A program made the translations under genes and the position numbers. Source: Donghicola mangrovi (GTDB lineage Bacteria > Pseudomonadota > Alphaproteobacteria > Rhodobacterales > Rhodobacteraceae). From it: a stretch of 64,000 bases of DNA. Each line of letters begins with the position of its first letter. Position 1 is the first letter of the stretch. The stretch spans positions 467,935-531,934 of the forward strand of contig NZ_JABCJE010000003.1 of NCBI RefSeq assembly GCF_013377535.1. Direction: 5' to 3'. Of the stretch, positions 31,481 through 40,768 are shown piece after piece. The notes under the pieces are model-generated. The model worked only from the letters and a program-made list of their open reading frames with translations. It was not told the DNA's origin and did not search any database.

Positions 31481-32236
31481 ATGCTGGAAATCAAAAACCT
31501 GCACGTCAAACTTGAAGACGAGGACAAGCAGATCCTGAAGGGTCTGAACCTGACTGTCGAAACCGGCAAGGTCCACGCGATCATGGGGCCGAACGGCTCG
31601 GGCAAGTCGACCCTCAGCTACGTTCTGTCGGGCCGCGATGGCTACGAAGTGACCGAAGGCTCGGCCACCATGGACGGCTTTGACCTGCTGGAAGCGGAAA
31701 CCGAAGAGCGCGCCGCCGAAGGCCTGTTCCTGGCGTTCCAGTACCCCGTGGAAATCCCCGGCGTGTCGAACATGACCTTCCTGCGCACCGCACTGAACGC
31801 ACAGCGCAAGGCCCGCGGCGAAGAGGAAATGTCGGCGACCGACTTCCTGAAGATGGTCCGCGAAAAGGCCAAAACCCTGAAGATCGACGGCGACATGCTG
31901 AAGCGCCCCGTGAACATGGGCTTCTCGGGCGGCGAGAAGAAGCGTAACGAGATCCTGCAGATGGCAGTACTGGAGCCCAAGATGTGCATCCTCGACGAGA
32001 CCGACTCGGGCCTCGACGTGGACGCGATGAAGCTGGTTTCCGACGGTGTGAACGCCCTGCGTTCCGAAGGCCGCTCGTTCCTCGTGATCACCCACTACCA
32101 GCGCCTGTTGGACCACATCGTTCCTGACGTTGTGCACATCATGGCGAACGGCCGCATCATCAAGACCGGTGGCCCCGAGCTGGCTCTGGAAGTCGAAAAG
32201 AACGGCTACGCAGACCTGCTGGCGGAGAACGCGTAA
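31481..32236 (+). CDS. sufC: Fe-S cluster assembly ATPase SufC
   Basis: SufC is the ABC-type ATPase that powers the SufBCD scaffold. The 251-residue protein has Walker A GPNGSGKSTLSY, FLAFQYPVEIPGV (typical SufC Q-loop region), the signature GFSGGEKKRNEILQM, and Walker B with CILDETDSGLDVDAMKLV. The last block is diagnostic for SufC, in which the residues after Walker B differ from ordinary transport ATPases. The stop overlaps the sufD start. Confidence 0.96.
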   Translation: MLEIKNLHVKLEDEDKQILKGLNLTVETGKVHAIMGPNGSGKSTLSYVLSGRDGYEVTEGSATMDGFDLLEAETEERAAEGLFLAFQYPVEIPGVSNMTFLRTALNAQRKARGEEEMSATDFLKMVREKAKTLKIDGDMLKRPVNMGFSGGEKKRNEILQMAVLEPKMCILDETDSGLDVDAMKLVSDGVNALRSEGRSFLVITHYQRLLDHIVPDVVHIMANGRIIKTGGPELALEVEKNGYADLLAENA

Positions 32237-33543
32237 TGGCGATCAAACGAGCACAGCTGAAGCAGCAGAAACAGGACGCTCTGGCCGCGCGCCAGCCCGC
32301 CTTGTCGATGCCCGAAGGCGGCGAGTGGATTACCGCTGCCCGCAAAGATGCCGCTGGCCGTCTGGACGCGATGGGTCTGCCCATCCGCCGCGACGAATAC
32401 TGGAAATACACCCGCCCCGATGCGTTCACCTCGGCTGAACCGGTTGCTGCGGCGCTGGCCGAAGATGCTGGCACGCAGGTTTTCGAGGGCGTGGACGTTC
32501 TGACCGTTGTCTTCCGTGACGGCGCGTTCGATGCGGATGCCTCTGACGCGCTGGCGCTGGACGGTGTGGAAATCAGCCGCTTGGCCGATGCCGCGCAAGC
32601 TGACATCCACTGGGCCAAGGACATCTACGGCGCGCTGGAAACCGCAGGGCAGGACCCCGTCGAGCGTCCGCTGGCGGCCCTGAACACCGCCTATGCGACC
32701 GATGGTCTGGTGATCCGTGCCACCGGCGCGGCAGCGAAGCCGATCCACGTGGTCTACGAGCGCAGCTCTGACACCTCGGACGTGGTGCTGCACCACGTGA
32801 TCAAGGTCGAAGAGGGCGCATCCGTGACCCTGCTGGAAACCGGTGCCGCTGGTGCCCGCGCCAACACTGTGACCGAAGTCACCGTGGCCGACACCGCAGC
32901 CTTCCACCACGTGCGCAGCCAAGGCCGCGATCAGGAACGTCAGCTGCTGACCCACATGTTCGCGCGTCTGGGCTCCGAGAGCACTTTCAAGTCGTTCACC
33001 CTGACCCCGAACGGCAAGATGACCCGCAACGAATGCATCCTCGAGCTGACCGGCGATGACGCGATTGCCCACGTGGCAGGCGCGCTGATGGCGGACGGTA
33101 AGGACGTGCATCAGGACGACACCATCTTTATCACTCATGACGCCGTGAACTGCGAAAGCCGTCAGGTGTTCAAGAAGGTGCTGTCGAACGGTGCAACCGG
33201 CGTGTTCCAGGGCAAAATCCTGGTCAAGCAGGGCGCTCAGAAGACCGACGGTTACCAGATCAGCCAGTCGCTGCTTCTGGACGAGGACAGCCAGTTCCTC
33301 GCCAAGCCCGAACTGGAAATCTATGCCGATGACGTGGCGTGTTCGCACGGCTCGACCTCGGGTGCGATTGACGAGGATGCGCTGTACTACCTGCGTGCCC
33401 GTGGCGTGCCCAAGCGCAAGGCGCAGGACCTGATGGTTCTGGCCTTCTTGGCCGAGGCGGTGGACGAGATCGAATCCGAAGAGCTGCGCGAAGCGATCCT
33501 GCGTCGCATCCGCGCGTGGCTTGATCTGGAAGACGATCTGTAA
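32236..33543 (+). CDS. sufD: Fe-S cluster assembly protein SufD
   Basis: SufD pairs with SufB on the SufC dimer and is needed for iron entry. The 435-residue protein has the SufB/SufD beta-helix core, with TITHDAVNCESRQVFKKVLSN-like and QKTDGYQISQSLLLDED blocks. It ends in the conserved CSHGSTSGAIDEDALYYLRARG and a helical tail. The N-terminal part contains RRDEYWKYTRPDAF. It overlaps sufC by one base, and its stop overlaps the ATG of the next gene. Confidence 0.93.
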   Translation: MAIKRAQLKQQKQDALAARQPALSMPEGGEWITAARKDAAGRLDAMGLPIRRDEYWKYTRPDAFTSAEPVAAALAEDAGTQVFEGVDVLTVVFRDGAFDADASDALALDGVEISRLADAAQADIHWAKDIYGALETAGQDPVERPLAALNTAYATDGLVIRATGAAAKPIHVVYERSSDTSDVVLHHVIKVEEGASVTLLETGAAGARANTVTEVTVADTAAFHHVRSQGRDQERQLLTHMFARLGSESTFKSFTLTPNGKMTRNECILELTGDDAIAHVAGALMADGKDVHQDDTIFITHDAVNCESRQVFKKVLSNGATGVFQGKILVKQGAQKTDGYQISQSLLLDEDSQFLAKPELEIYADDVACSHGSTSGAIDEDALYYLRARGVPKRKAQDLMVLAFLAEAVDEIESEELREAILRRIRAWLDLEDDL

Positions 33544-34049
33544 TGTCGGTCACTCAGGATATGGTCGCGACCTATCGCCGGCCCGGACAGGTGTTCACCC
33601 GCCTGTCCAGCATGGGCCAGCGCGAGGATCGCGCCCTTTTCTGGCTGATTGCGGGCTGCGGGCTGACCTTTGTTGGCCAGTGGCCCCGCATTTCCCGAGA
33701 GGCCGTGACTACCGGTCAGGACTTTACCGAGGCCATGACCGGCCCCCTGATGGCGTGGGTCTTTTTCGCGCCGCTGCTGTTCTATGTGCTGGCGGGGGTG
33801 CTGCACCTGATCGTCCGCATCATTGGCGGCAAAGGGAAATCCTATGGCGCGCGGCTGGCGCTGTTCTGGGGCTTTTTCGCCTCGGTTCCGCTGCTGTTGC
33901 TCCATGGCCTGACCGAAGGGCTGGCCCCCGGCAAGGGCGTGACCGCGGTTGGCACGCTGTGGGTTGCGGCCTTCTTTTGGTTCCTGATCAGCGGGCTGCG
34001 TGTGGCCTACTGGACGGGCCCACTTGCCACAGGGACAGTTGACGCATAG
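33543..34049 (+). CDS. YIP1-like membrane protein (first of two)
   Basis: The 168-residue protein has a short cytoplasmic start followed by four or five hydrophobic segments, including ALFWLIAGCGLTFVGQ and a long central MAWVFFAPLLFYVLAGVLHL. This is the pattern of bacterial YIP1-domain proteins. Function is unknown. The ATG overlaps the sufD stop, and the next gene, of the same type, begins ten bases after its stop, so the two may work as partners. Confidence 0.65.
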   Translation: MSVTQDMVATYRRPGQVFTRLSSMGQREDRALFWLIAGCGLTFVGQWPRISREAVTTGQDFTEAMTGPLMAWVFFAPLLFYVLAGVLHLIVRIIGGKGKSYGARLALFWGFFASVPLLLLHGLTEGLAPGKGVTAVGTLWVAAFFWFLISGLRVAYWTGPLATGTVDA

Positions 34050-34058
34050 GCAAGGGCC

Positions 34059-34619
34059 ATGACTCTGAACGTTTCTCTCGTCTGGCAAACCATTCTAGCG
34101 ACCTTGCGCGACCCCGATGCGGTGGCCGCGCAACTTTTGTCTTTGAACCTGTCGTCCAAGGCCGTCTGGCATCTGTTCGGCCTGACCATCATCGCCAGCG
34201 TGATGATGTTCTATGGCACCGAGCTGCTGCTTCCGACCGGACTGGGGCAGGTGATCCCGCCGTTTACGCTGGTGGTGATGATGACCGCCAACCTGTCGGT
34301 GCTGTCCTTTGCGATGCTGGGAACCGGCCGCGCCCTCGAGGGGAACGCGCGTCTAGACCAGATCGTTCTGGTGCTTAGCTGGATGCAGGTCATGCTGATT
34401 GCCCTGCAAATCCCGCAGAGCGTTCTATCCTTGGCCATCCCGTCGCTGGGGGATGTCTTTTCCTTGATGGTCGTTTTCTATGCCCTGTGGCTGACCGTCA
34501 GATTTGTCAAAGTTGCGCACGGGTTTGAAACGCTCGGCCGCGCCATTGCCTCGGTTGTTCTGGCCTTTACGGGCATTACATTGGGCTTGGTCGTGCTGAT
34601 GTCGCTGCTCGGCGTGTAA
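34059..34619 (+). CDS. YIP1-like membrane protein (second of two)
   Basis: The 186-residue protein has about five hydrophobic helices; an amphipathic N-terminal stretch (WQTILATLRDPDAVAAQLL) precedes them, as in YIP1 proteins. The block GTGRALEGNARLDQIVLVLSWMQ sits mid-protein. It follows the first YIP1-like gene by nine bases and precedes sufS by 21 bases, so it is part of the suf transcription unit. No role in Fe-S assembly is proven. Confidence 0.7.
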   Translation: MTLNVSLVWQTILATLRDPDAVAAQLLSLNLSSKAVWHLFGLTIIASVMMFYGTELLLPTGLGQVIPPFTLVVMMTANLSVLSFAMLGTGRALEGNARLDQIVLVLSWMQVMLIALQIPQSVLSLAIPSLGDVFSLMVVFYALWLTVRFVKVAHGFETLGRAIASVVLAFTGITLGLVVLMSLLGV

Positions 34620-34640
34620 TTTCTATCGGAGGCTCTGCCC

Positions 34641-35861
34641 ATGTTTGATGTAAACGCCATCCGCGCCGAATTTCCGATCCTGTCGCGGCAGGTGAACGGC
34701 AAGCCGCTGGTCTATCTGGACAACGGTGCCAGCGCGCAGAAGCCCCAAGTGGTGATCGACGCCATCACCCGCGCCTATTCCGAAGAATATGCGAACGTCC
34801 ACCGCGGCCTGCATTTCCTGTCGAACCTTGCGACCGAGAAATACGAAGGTGTGCGCGGCATCGTCGCCCGTTTCCTGAACGCCCCGAGCGAAGACGAAAT
34901 CGTCATGAACACCGGTACCACCGAGGGGATCAACACGATCGCCTATGGTTGGGCCATGCCCCGTATGCAAGCCGGGGACGAGATTGTCCTGTCCACGATG
35001 GAGCACCACGCCAACATCGTGCCCTGGCATTTTTTGCGTGAACGTCAGGGGGTTGTGCTGAAATGGGTCGATCCCGAAGCAGACGGCAGCCTTGATCCGC
35101 AAAAGGTCATCGACGCCATCGGTCCCAAGACCAAGCTGATCGCCATCACCCAGATGTCGAACGTGCTGGGAACTGTGGTGGATGTGAAAACCATCTGTGC
35201 GGCGGCTCGTGAGCGAGGCGTGCCGGTGATGGTCGATGGCTCTCAGGCGTCGGTTCACATGCCGGTCGATGTTCAAGACATCGGCTGCGATTTCTATGCA
35301 ATCACTGGCCACAAGCTTTATGGCCCCTCGGGCTCTGGCGCGATTTTCATCGCCAAGGATCGTCTGGCCGAGATGCGTCCTTTTATGGGTGGCGGCGATA
35401 TGATCCGCGAGGTGTCCAAGGACGCTGTCAGCTATAACGACACCCCCATGATGCTCGAGGCCGGCACCCCCGGCATCGTCCAGCAGATCGGTCTGGGTGT
35501 GGCGCTGGAGTGGATGATGGGCGTTGGCATGGCGAACATCGCGGCCCACGAAGCCAGTTTGCGCGACTATGCGCAGGAGCGTCTTTTGGGCCTGAACTGG
35601 CTGCAGGTGCAGGGCAAGGCACCGGGCAAGGGCGCGATCTTCAGCTTTACTATGTCGGGGGCGGCCCATGCCCATGACATCTCGACCATCCTCGATAAAA
35701 AAGGCGTTGCCGTCCGCGCGGGCCACCACTGCTGTGGCCCCCTCATGGAGCATCTGGGCATCACCGCCAGCTGCCGCGCGTCCTTTGCCGCCTACAACAC
35801 CACCGCCGAGGTGGACGCTCTGGTCGACGCGCTGGAGCTGGCTCAGGAACTGCTTGGATAA
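34641..35861 (+). CDS. sufS: group II cysteine desulfurase SufS
   Basis: SufS takes sulfur from cysteine and, usually with SufE or SufU, passes it to SufB. The 406-residue protein starts with the typical [26 protein letters not shown]. The PLP lysine is near residue 225 ([11 protein letters not shown]) and the catalytic cysteine near residue 364 in [15 protein letters not shown]. Both fit SufS. A SufE-like partner gene is not visible next to it. A good ribosome binding site (GGAGG) precedes ATG 34641. Confidence 0.95.
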   Translation: MFDVNAIRAEFPILSRQVNGKPLVYLDNGASAQKPQVVIDAITRAYSEEYANVHRGLHFLSNLATEKYEGVRGIVARFLNAPSEDEIVMNTGTTEGINTIAYGWAMPRMQAGDEIVLSTMEHHANIVPWHFLRERQGVVLKWVDPEADGSLDPQKVIDAIGPKTKLIAITQMSNVLGTVVDVKTICAAARERGVPVMVDGSQASVHMPVDVQDIGCDFYAITGHKLYGPSGSGAIFIAKDRLAEMRPFMGGGDMIREVSKDAVSYNDTPMMLEAGTPGIVQQIGLGVALEWMMGVGMANIAAHEASLRDYAQERLLGLNWLQVQGKAPGKGAIFSFTMSGAAHAHDISTILDKKGVAVRAGHHCCGPLMEHLGITASCRASFAAYNTTAEVDALVDALELAQELLG

Positions 35862-35908
35862 TTTTGCGATTGCGGGGCCTTAGCGGTCCCGCTATACCGC
35901 ATCACGAC

Positions 35909-35985
35909 GCACCCATAGCTCAGCTGGATAGAGCGCTGCCCTCCGAAGGCAGAGGCCAGGGGTTCGAATCCCTTTGGGTGCGCCA
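35909..35985 (+). tRNA. tRNA-Arg (anticodon CCG)
   Basis: The cloverleaf reads GCACCCA acceptor arm, D arm with AGCTCAGCTGGATAGAGC, anticodon loop CTCCGAA between CTGCC and GGCAG (anticodon CCG, codon CGG), a T arm with GGTTCGAATCC, and 3' TGGGTGCG plus an encoded CCA. It sits 47 bases after sufS. Confidence 0.95.
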
Positions 35986-36150
35986 TTTTCCCCTTACTTT
36001 TCATCGACTTGTGTTGCGTTCTGTCGCGGCCGTTAAGGCGCCCATGCTATCCGTATGGGTCGCAGGCATCCTTATTGCGGATTGGTCTATAGGGTTTTCG
36101 CGATATGTCGTTCCCTTGGACAATATCTTAGCAAATTCCCGGGGGATCCA

Positions 36151-37587
36151 ATGGCTGAAATCGCGATGTTTCCGAACTCTGAACTCCATCAGGGGGCGGA
36201 TCAGGCTCAGCGTGATAAGGCTATTAGTGGCATCGCCAGACGCGTTGGCGGCCTGAGCGTTGCGGTCGCCGAAGTTTCTGGCGACGTGAATGACACCGCA
36301 GACCGCGTCAAAGAACAGGCCGAACGGTTTCGCGGCATCCATGGCCGTGCCCTGCAGATGTCAGAGCAGAGCCGGGTCGTCAGCAGTGCCGCCGAGCGTG
36401 CGCTGGACATCTCTCAGCAGGCCGAGGGCCGGATGGCGGAAACCAGCGGCAACCTGAACTCTATGGTGGCGAACGTGACCCGCCTGACCGAGCAGGTCAG
36501 CCAGATGTCCGCTCAGCTCGAGGGGCTGCAGGCTGCGCTGGATCAGGTCGCCAAGGTGTCGCGCCATGTGGCGGGGATTTCCCGTCAGACGAACCTGCTG
36601 TCGCTGAACGCCTCGATCGAGGCGGCGCGGGCAGGGCAACACGGCCGTGGCTTTATGGTCGTCGCGGGCGAGGTCAAGGAACTGTCGAACCAGGCGGGGC
36701 AGGCGACTTCGGAAATCTCGGACACGATCGATCAGTTGAACAAGGAACTGGCGGAACTGCGGGGCAATGCCTCGACCGCGGGCGAACTGGCGGGCCGCAT
36801 CCGCGAGCAGACCACCGGCGTCGAGGGCGAGATCGACGCGATCCCCGTGACCTTGGGCAAAGTGCGTTCGGCCCAGCAGGATATCGTGGCGGCCTCTGGG
36901 GTGATCGACGTGTCGATCAAGGACACCCAGAATGACATCGACGCGCTGATCGTCAACGTCGAACAATCGGCGGGCAGTCTGGCCAAGGCCAACGACGCCC
37001 TTCTGCAGATCAACGAGGGCGCGGAAACCCTGACGGCCCTGTCGGCCCAACTGGGGGTCGAGACCTTTGATACTCCCTATATCGAGGTCGTCAAACGGGT
37101 CGCCGACGGGATTTCCCAAGCCTTGACGAGCGCGGTCCGCCACGGTCGGATCGGAGAGCGCGAGCTTTTCGATGACAACTACATCGAGGTTCCGGGCAGC
37201 GATCCCAAGCAGCACATGACCCGCTTTACCCACCTGACCGATGCGCTTCTGCCGTCCTTTCAGGAGCCGATGCTGGAATTCTCGGACAAGGTGGTGTTCT
37301 GCGCGGCGATTGACCGGAACGGTTATATCCCGACTCACAACCTGAAATTCGGCCAGCCCCAGCGGTTCGGTGACCCCGAATACAACGCCAAGCATTCGCG
37401 GAACCGCCGGATTTTTAACGACCGCGTGGGTCTGGCGGCGGGACAGAGCAAGCGTCCGTTCCTGCTGCAAGCCTATCGCCGCGACATGGGCAATGGCGAG
37501 TTCAAGATGATGAAGGACGTTTCGGCGCCGATCATCGTGAACGGGCGGCACTGGGGCGGTCTGCGGCTGGCCTATCTGTGCGATTGA
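36151..37587 (+). CDS. soluble methyl-accepting chemotaxis protein, signalling domain first
   Basis: The 478-residue chemoreceptor has no membrane helix. The MCP signalling hairpin is in the N-terminal half, with the tip at RQTNLLSLNASIEAARAG and EVKELSNQAGQATSEI. The likely sensory domain is at the C-terminus (about residues 350-478), with AIDRNGYIPTHN, SRNRRIFNDRVGL and KMMKDVSAPIIVNGRHWGG. I have seen this arrangement in other alphaproteobacteria. Its stimulus is unknown, but it is likely a cytoplasmic signal. ATG 36151 follows GGGGGAT; an upstream ATG at 36055 is less likely. Confidence 0.87.
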   Translation: MAEIAMFPNSELHQGADQAQRDKAISGIARRVGGLSVAVAEVSGDVNDTADRVKEQAERFRGIHGRALQMSEQSRVVSSAAERALDISQQAEGRMAETSGNLNSMVANVTRLTEQVSQMSAQLEGLQAALDQVAKVSRHVAGISRQTNLLSLNASIEAARAGQHGRGFMVVAGEVKELSNQAGQATSEISDTIDQLNKELAELRGNASTAGELAGRIREQTTGVEGEIDAIPVTLGKVRSAQQDIVAASGVIDVSIKDTQNDIDALIVNVEQSAGSLAKANDALLQINEGAETLTALSAQLGVETFDTPYIEVVKRVADGISQALTSAVRHGRIGERELFDDNYIEVPGSDPKQHMTRFTHLTDALLPSFQEPMLEFSDKVVFCAAIDRNGYIPTHNLKFGQPQRFGDPEYNAKHSRNRRIFNDRVGLAAGQSKRPFLLQAYRRDMGNGEFKMMKDVSAPIIVNGRHWGGLRLAYLCD

Positions 37588-37713
37588 GCATCTGCCCTAA
37601 CCGATGGGGTGGGGCGGGTATCCGGAATGCTCCGGCAGGTGCCGTTAAGAGATTATTCTTAATTTGGGTGCAGTTTGCGAAAATGGACTCGGGGGAATTG
37701 GTGGGAACGGACT

Positions 37714-37935
37714 ATGCACATGAACCATTTTGACAGGCATTCGGCACCCGCGCGCGTCGCTGTGGCGCGTAACCAGTATGGCGGGTCCTATCAGGATTTC
37801 GGCCGCCACTACGGCTATGACCGCATGGAGATGATGGTCATCCAGCGCAAGATCACCCGCAGGCTGTATATCGGCCTTGCCGGACTTGGGGCAGGGGCGC
37901 TGGTGCTGGCGTGGGTTCTGGGGCTGGCTGGCTGA
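37714..37935 (+). CDS. small single-pass membrane protein, 73 residues
   Basis: No family is recognised. The protein has a histidine-, arginine- and tyrosine-rich soluble N-terminal part (HMNHFDRH, QYGGSYQDFGRHYGYDR), a basic patch (IQRKITRRLY) and a C-terminal hydrophobic helix (about residues 51-72). ATG 37714 is chosen, with a second at 37720; GGGA lies about nine bases upstream. A terminator-like hairpin follows 26 bases after the stop, which supports a free-standing gene. Confidence 0.6.
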   Translation: MHMNHFDRHSAPARVAVARNQYGGSYQDFGRHYGYDRMEMMVIQRKITRRLYIGLAGLGAGALVLAWVLGLAG

Positions 37936-37960
37936 GGCGCCCACATCGCAATCGGAAACA

Positions 37961-37983
37961 GGTCGCTTTCGGGCGGCCTTTTT
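37961..37983 (+). terminator. Rho-independent terminator
   Basis: GGTCGC, six-base loop, GCGGCC (one G-U pair), then five T residues and a G followed by more T. It ends the small membrane protein unit. Confidence 0.65.
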
Positions 37984-38062
37984 GTTTTTGCGCAATTGGG
38001 TGGGTAGGGCACCTTAGGTCGTGAACTAACTGACCCAGTAAATTCTGAATAGATCAGAACCT

Positions 38063-39073
38063 TCAAAGCACAGTCGCACCGGGGATCAAAACATGCCCCA
38101 CATCCCGGGTCTTCTTGATCTCGTGGCCTTGGATGCGGGAAAGCACCATTTCGGCGGCCAGTTGGCCGATCCTCAGATGGGGCACGGCGGTCGAGGTTAA
38201 CCGGACGGGCTGGATGGCGGCGATCGGCATGTCGCCCCAACCGGCGATGCCGATGTCCTCTGGAATACTCATCCCCAATTTCTGGCAGTAGTGAATACCG
38301 CCAACCGCTAGGTTGTCGTTCTGGTAATAGATCACCTCGACGCCGCGATGCGCCGCAAGCAGCTGCTCGGTCCCGTAATGACCAGGATAGAAGCCCGGCA
38401 CATCCCGCAGAAGCACCGGCTGGACCAGCGTGCCTCCGGCGTCCTCGATGGCTTTGCGATAGCCGGACAGGCGCGCCGCAGCGGCATTTGCGGTCTGGTG
38501 AAAGGTGCCAACGTAGCCGAAACGCTGGTAGCCGCGTTCGGCCAGATGCCGTCCCATCGCATAGCCGCTGTCGAAATGGTCCAGACCCACGCACATGTCG
38601 ATCGGGCTGGAGTTGTAGTCCCAAATCTCGACCACGGGGATGCCCGCGCCGCGCATCATATGGACGGCCTTGGGGCTGTGGGCCCGCCCTGTCACGATCA
38701 GTCCGGCCGGTTTCCACGACAGCACTGTTTCGATCCAGCGTTCCTCTTGGTCGAGGGAATGCTCGTTCATCCCCAGCATGGTCTGATGCTGATAGGCGCC
38801 CAGTTTGCGGTCGATCCCTTCGAGCACTTGGGTGAAAATCTCATTGCCCAGACCGGGGATCGAGACCCCCACAAACGTGGAACTGGTATCGCCCGCAAAT
38901 ACCGTCGCCAGTCGATTCGGCAGGTAGCCCAGGCGCTCGACCTCGGCCATGACTTTGTCGCGGGTCTGCTCGGAATAGCCGCCTTCTTCGCGCAGCACAC
39001 GCGAGGCGGTCATTTTCGACACCCCCGCCGCCGCTGCGACCTCCGCGAGGCTTACCTTGCTGTTCTTGTTCAC
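38063..39073 (-). CDS. LacI family regulator of the GntR (gluconate) subgroup
   Basis: The 336-residue repressor has a LacI helix-turn-helix (VSLAEVAAAAGVSKMTASRV, then RLGYLPNRLA) and a periplasmic-binding-like ligand domain. Blocks such as VLSWKPAGLIVTGRAHSPK and GAGIPVVEIWDYNSSPID closely follow E. coli GntR, the gluconate repressor. It is divergent from the sugar transporter. Two copies of GTTACGGGTAAC stand between the genes, close to the known GntR-type operator. Thus it probably controls the transporter and responds to a sugar acid or a phosphorylated form. Confidence 0.88.
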   Translation of the reverse strand: MNKNSKVSLAEVAAAAGVSKMTASRVLREEGGYSEQTRDKVMAEVERLGYLPNRLATVFAGDTSSTFVGVSIPGLGNEIFTQVLEGIDRKLGAYQHQTMLGMNEHSLDQEERWIETVLSWKPAGLIVTGRAHSPKAVHMMRGAGIPVVEIWDYNSSPIDMCVGLDHFDSGYAMGRHLAERGYQRFGYVGTFHQTANAAAARLSGYRKAIEDAGGTLVQPVLLRDVPGFYPGHYGTEQLLAAHRGVEVIYYQNDNLAVGGIHYCQKLGMSIPEDIGIAGWGDMPIAAIQPVRLTSTAVPHLRIGQLAAEMVLSRIQGHEIKKTRDVGHVLIPGATVL

Positions 39074-39109
39074 TTTTCCAGTTGCCTGTTTCTAGGGTCC
39101 GACACCTAC

Positions 39110-39121
39110 GTTACGGGTAAC
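39110..39121. promoter_or_regulatory. GntR-type operator, upstream copy
   Basis: GTTAC GG GTAAC, a near-palindrome embedded in the 16-base direct repeat TACGTTACGGGTAACT. It lies just upstream of the -35 element of the ABC operon promoter and inside the leader of the divergent regulator gene. Confidence 0.8.
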
Positions 39122-39130
39122 TTATTTATA

Positions 39131-39159
39131 TTGACGGACCGCCAATTTGAAATAATGAT
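39131..39159 (+). promoter_or_regulatory. candidate promoter of the sugar ABC operon
   Basis: TTGACG at 39131-39136 with a -10-like AATGAT or TAATGA after 16-17 bases. It lies between two identical operators. Confidence 0.6.
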
Positions 39160-39167
39160 ACCCTTAC

Positions 39168-39179
39168 GTTACGGGTAAC
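39168..39179. promoter_or_regulatory. GntR-type operator, downstream copy
   Basis: The same 12-base sequence as the upstream copy, 58 bases centre to centre. It falls just after the expected transcription start, where a bound repressor would block initiation; the pair could be looped. Confidence 0.8.
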
Positions 39180-39238
39180 TCAAGGCGATGTTGAGGAGCA
39201 TCGAGCTATCCGTACAAGCATCCTGGAGGAGGATCGAG

Positions 39239-40768
39239 ATGCTTGCGGAGGCAAGAAGAAACCTGTTTTTCAACGGGATAAATAAGCATTTCGGTGGCAC
39301 CTACGCACTGCGGAATGTCTCTCTGAATATCGAACGAGGCGAGGTTGTCGCCCTGCTTGGAGAGAACGGCGCAGGCAAGTCCACACTGATCAAGATTTTG
39401 GGCGGCATTCATCGCCCCGACGAAGGGCAGGTCCTGATTGACGGCCAGCCCTATGAACATCGCCCCGGCGGTTTTGGCCAGCGGCAGTCCGTTGCCTTTA
39501 TTCACCAAGATCTTGGCATGATCGAATGGATGACCGTGGCCGAGAATATCGCGCTGGCGCTGGGCTATGCCCGCAAAGGCGGGTTGATCCGGTGGCGCGA
39601 GGTCGAGAATTTTGCCGCCCGCGCCTTGGCCAAGGTTGGTTGCGACATTGACCCGACCACCCGCGTTCAGGACCTGTCGCGGACCGAGAAATCGCTGGTG
39701 GCAATTGCCCGTGCTTTGGCCGTCGATTGTGACTTTCTGGTGCTGGACGAGCCCACGGCCTCTTTGCCAGCCGATGAGGTGGAGCGTCTGTTCGAAGCCT
39801 TGCGTCCGCTCAAGGATCAGGGCGTTGGCATGATTTACGTCTCGCACCGTCTGGATGAAATCTTTCGCATTGCCGACCGCGTCGCTGTGCTGAGAGACGG
39901 CGAATTGGTGGGGATGCGCGATATCGAGCATACGACCCCCGAGGAACTGGTCTACATGATCGTGGGCCGCAAAACGCGGCAAGTGATGAAGCCCGTGACA
40001 GAGGCCGGTCCGGCGCTGCTGACCGTCTCTGATCTGCATGTGGCCGAGGCGGGCCCCGTCGATTTCGCGCTCCACCGCAACGAGATCGTCGGCATGGTCG
40101 GGCTGCGCGGGGCAGGGCACGAAGCCGTATCGCGGGCGCTGTTCGGGGCGGCTCCCTTTTCCGGCGAAATCCGCCTCAACGGGGAAAAGCCCAACCTGAC
40201 CTCGCCCGAGACGGCGTTGAAATCGGGGATCGGCCTCGTGGCCCGCGACCGGACCGAGGAGTCCGTCGCCATGTCCCTGACAATCCGCGAGAACACCTAC
40301 CTTAATCCGGCCTCTGTGGGGCGTAAGCTGTTCTCGTTTCTGACACCACAGGATGAGACGCGGCTGGCCGAAAAGATCGGGGCCGAGGTCGCGCTATCCC
40401 CCAACGACCAGTCCATGGCGATCGAGAGCCTGTCTGGTGGGAACCAGCAGAAGGTCGTGATCGGGCGGTGGCTGGAAAGTGGCCGCAAGCTGCTGATCTG
40501 CGAGGACCCGACAGCAGGGGTCGATGTCGGCGCCAAGGCCGAGATCTATGCGCTTTTGAACAAAGCTATGGCGGCAGGGGTCGGCATTATCGTCGTCTCG
40601 ACCGATTTCGAGGAAGTCTCGCTGATCTGTCACCGCGCCATCGTTTTCAGCCAGGGCCGGATCGTCGGAGAACTCTCCGGCCCCGCCCTAAGTACCGAAA
40701 ATCTAATTCAGACAGCCTCCGCCTCGAATGCGGTCGCCCCTCAAGGAGCCAGCCATGCCGTCGCTTGA
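39239..40768 (+). CDS. sugar ABC transporter ATP-binding protein (RbsA/MglA type)
   Basis: This 509-residue protein has two fused nucleotide-binding domains, as in RbsA, MglA and XylG. The first has Walker A LLGENGAGKSTLIK, a signature-like VQDLSRTEKSLVAIARAL and Walker B DFLVLDEPTASLP. The second is degenerate at Walker A (MVGLRGAGHEAVSRAL) but has LSGGNQQKVVIGRWL and LLICEDPTAGVDVG, the family pattern. ATG 39239 follows GGAGGAGG at good spacing; the in-frame ATG 39188 has no such site. It starts the operon after the operator-flanked promoter. Confidence 0.9.
   Translation: MLAEARRNLFFNGINKHFGGTYALRNVSLNIERGEVVALLGENGAGKSTLIKILGGIHRPDEGQVLIDGQPYEHRPGGFGQRQSVAFIHQDLGMIEWMTVAENIALALGYARKGGLIRWREVENFAARALAKVGCDIDPTTRVQDLSRTEKSLVAIARALAVDCDFLVLDEPTASLPADEVERLFEALRPLKDQGVGMIYVSHRLDEIFRIADRVAVLRDGELVGMRDIEHTTPEELVYMIVGRKTRQVMKPVTEAGPALLTVSDLHVAEAGPVDFALHRNEIVGMVGLRGAGHEAVSRALFGAAPFSGEIRLNGEKPNLTSPETALKSGIGLVARDRTEESVAMSLTIRENTYLNPASVGRKLFSFLTPQDETRLAEKIGAEVALSPNDQSMAIESLSGGNQQKVVIGRWLESGRKLLICEDPTAGVDVGAKAEIYALLNKAMAAGVGIIVVSTDFEEVSLICHRAIVFSQGRIVGELSGPALSTENLIQTASASNAVAPQGASHAVA

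Noticed and set aside
37645..37662. TTAAGA-GATTAT-TCTTAA inverted repeat as a CtrA site
   Set aside because: The spacing between TTAA half-sites is ten bases, not seven.
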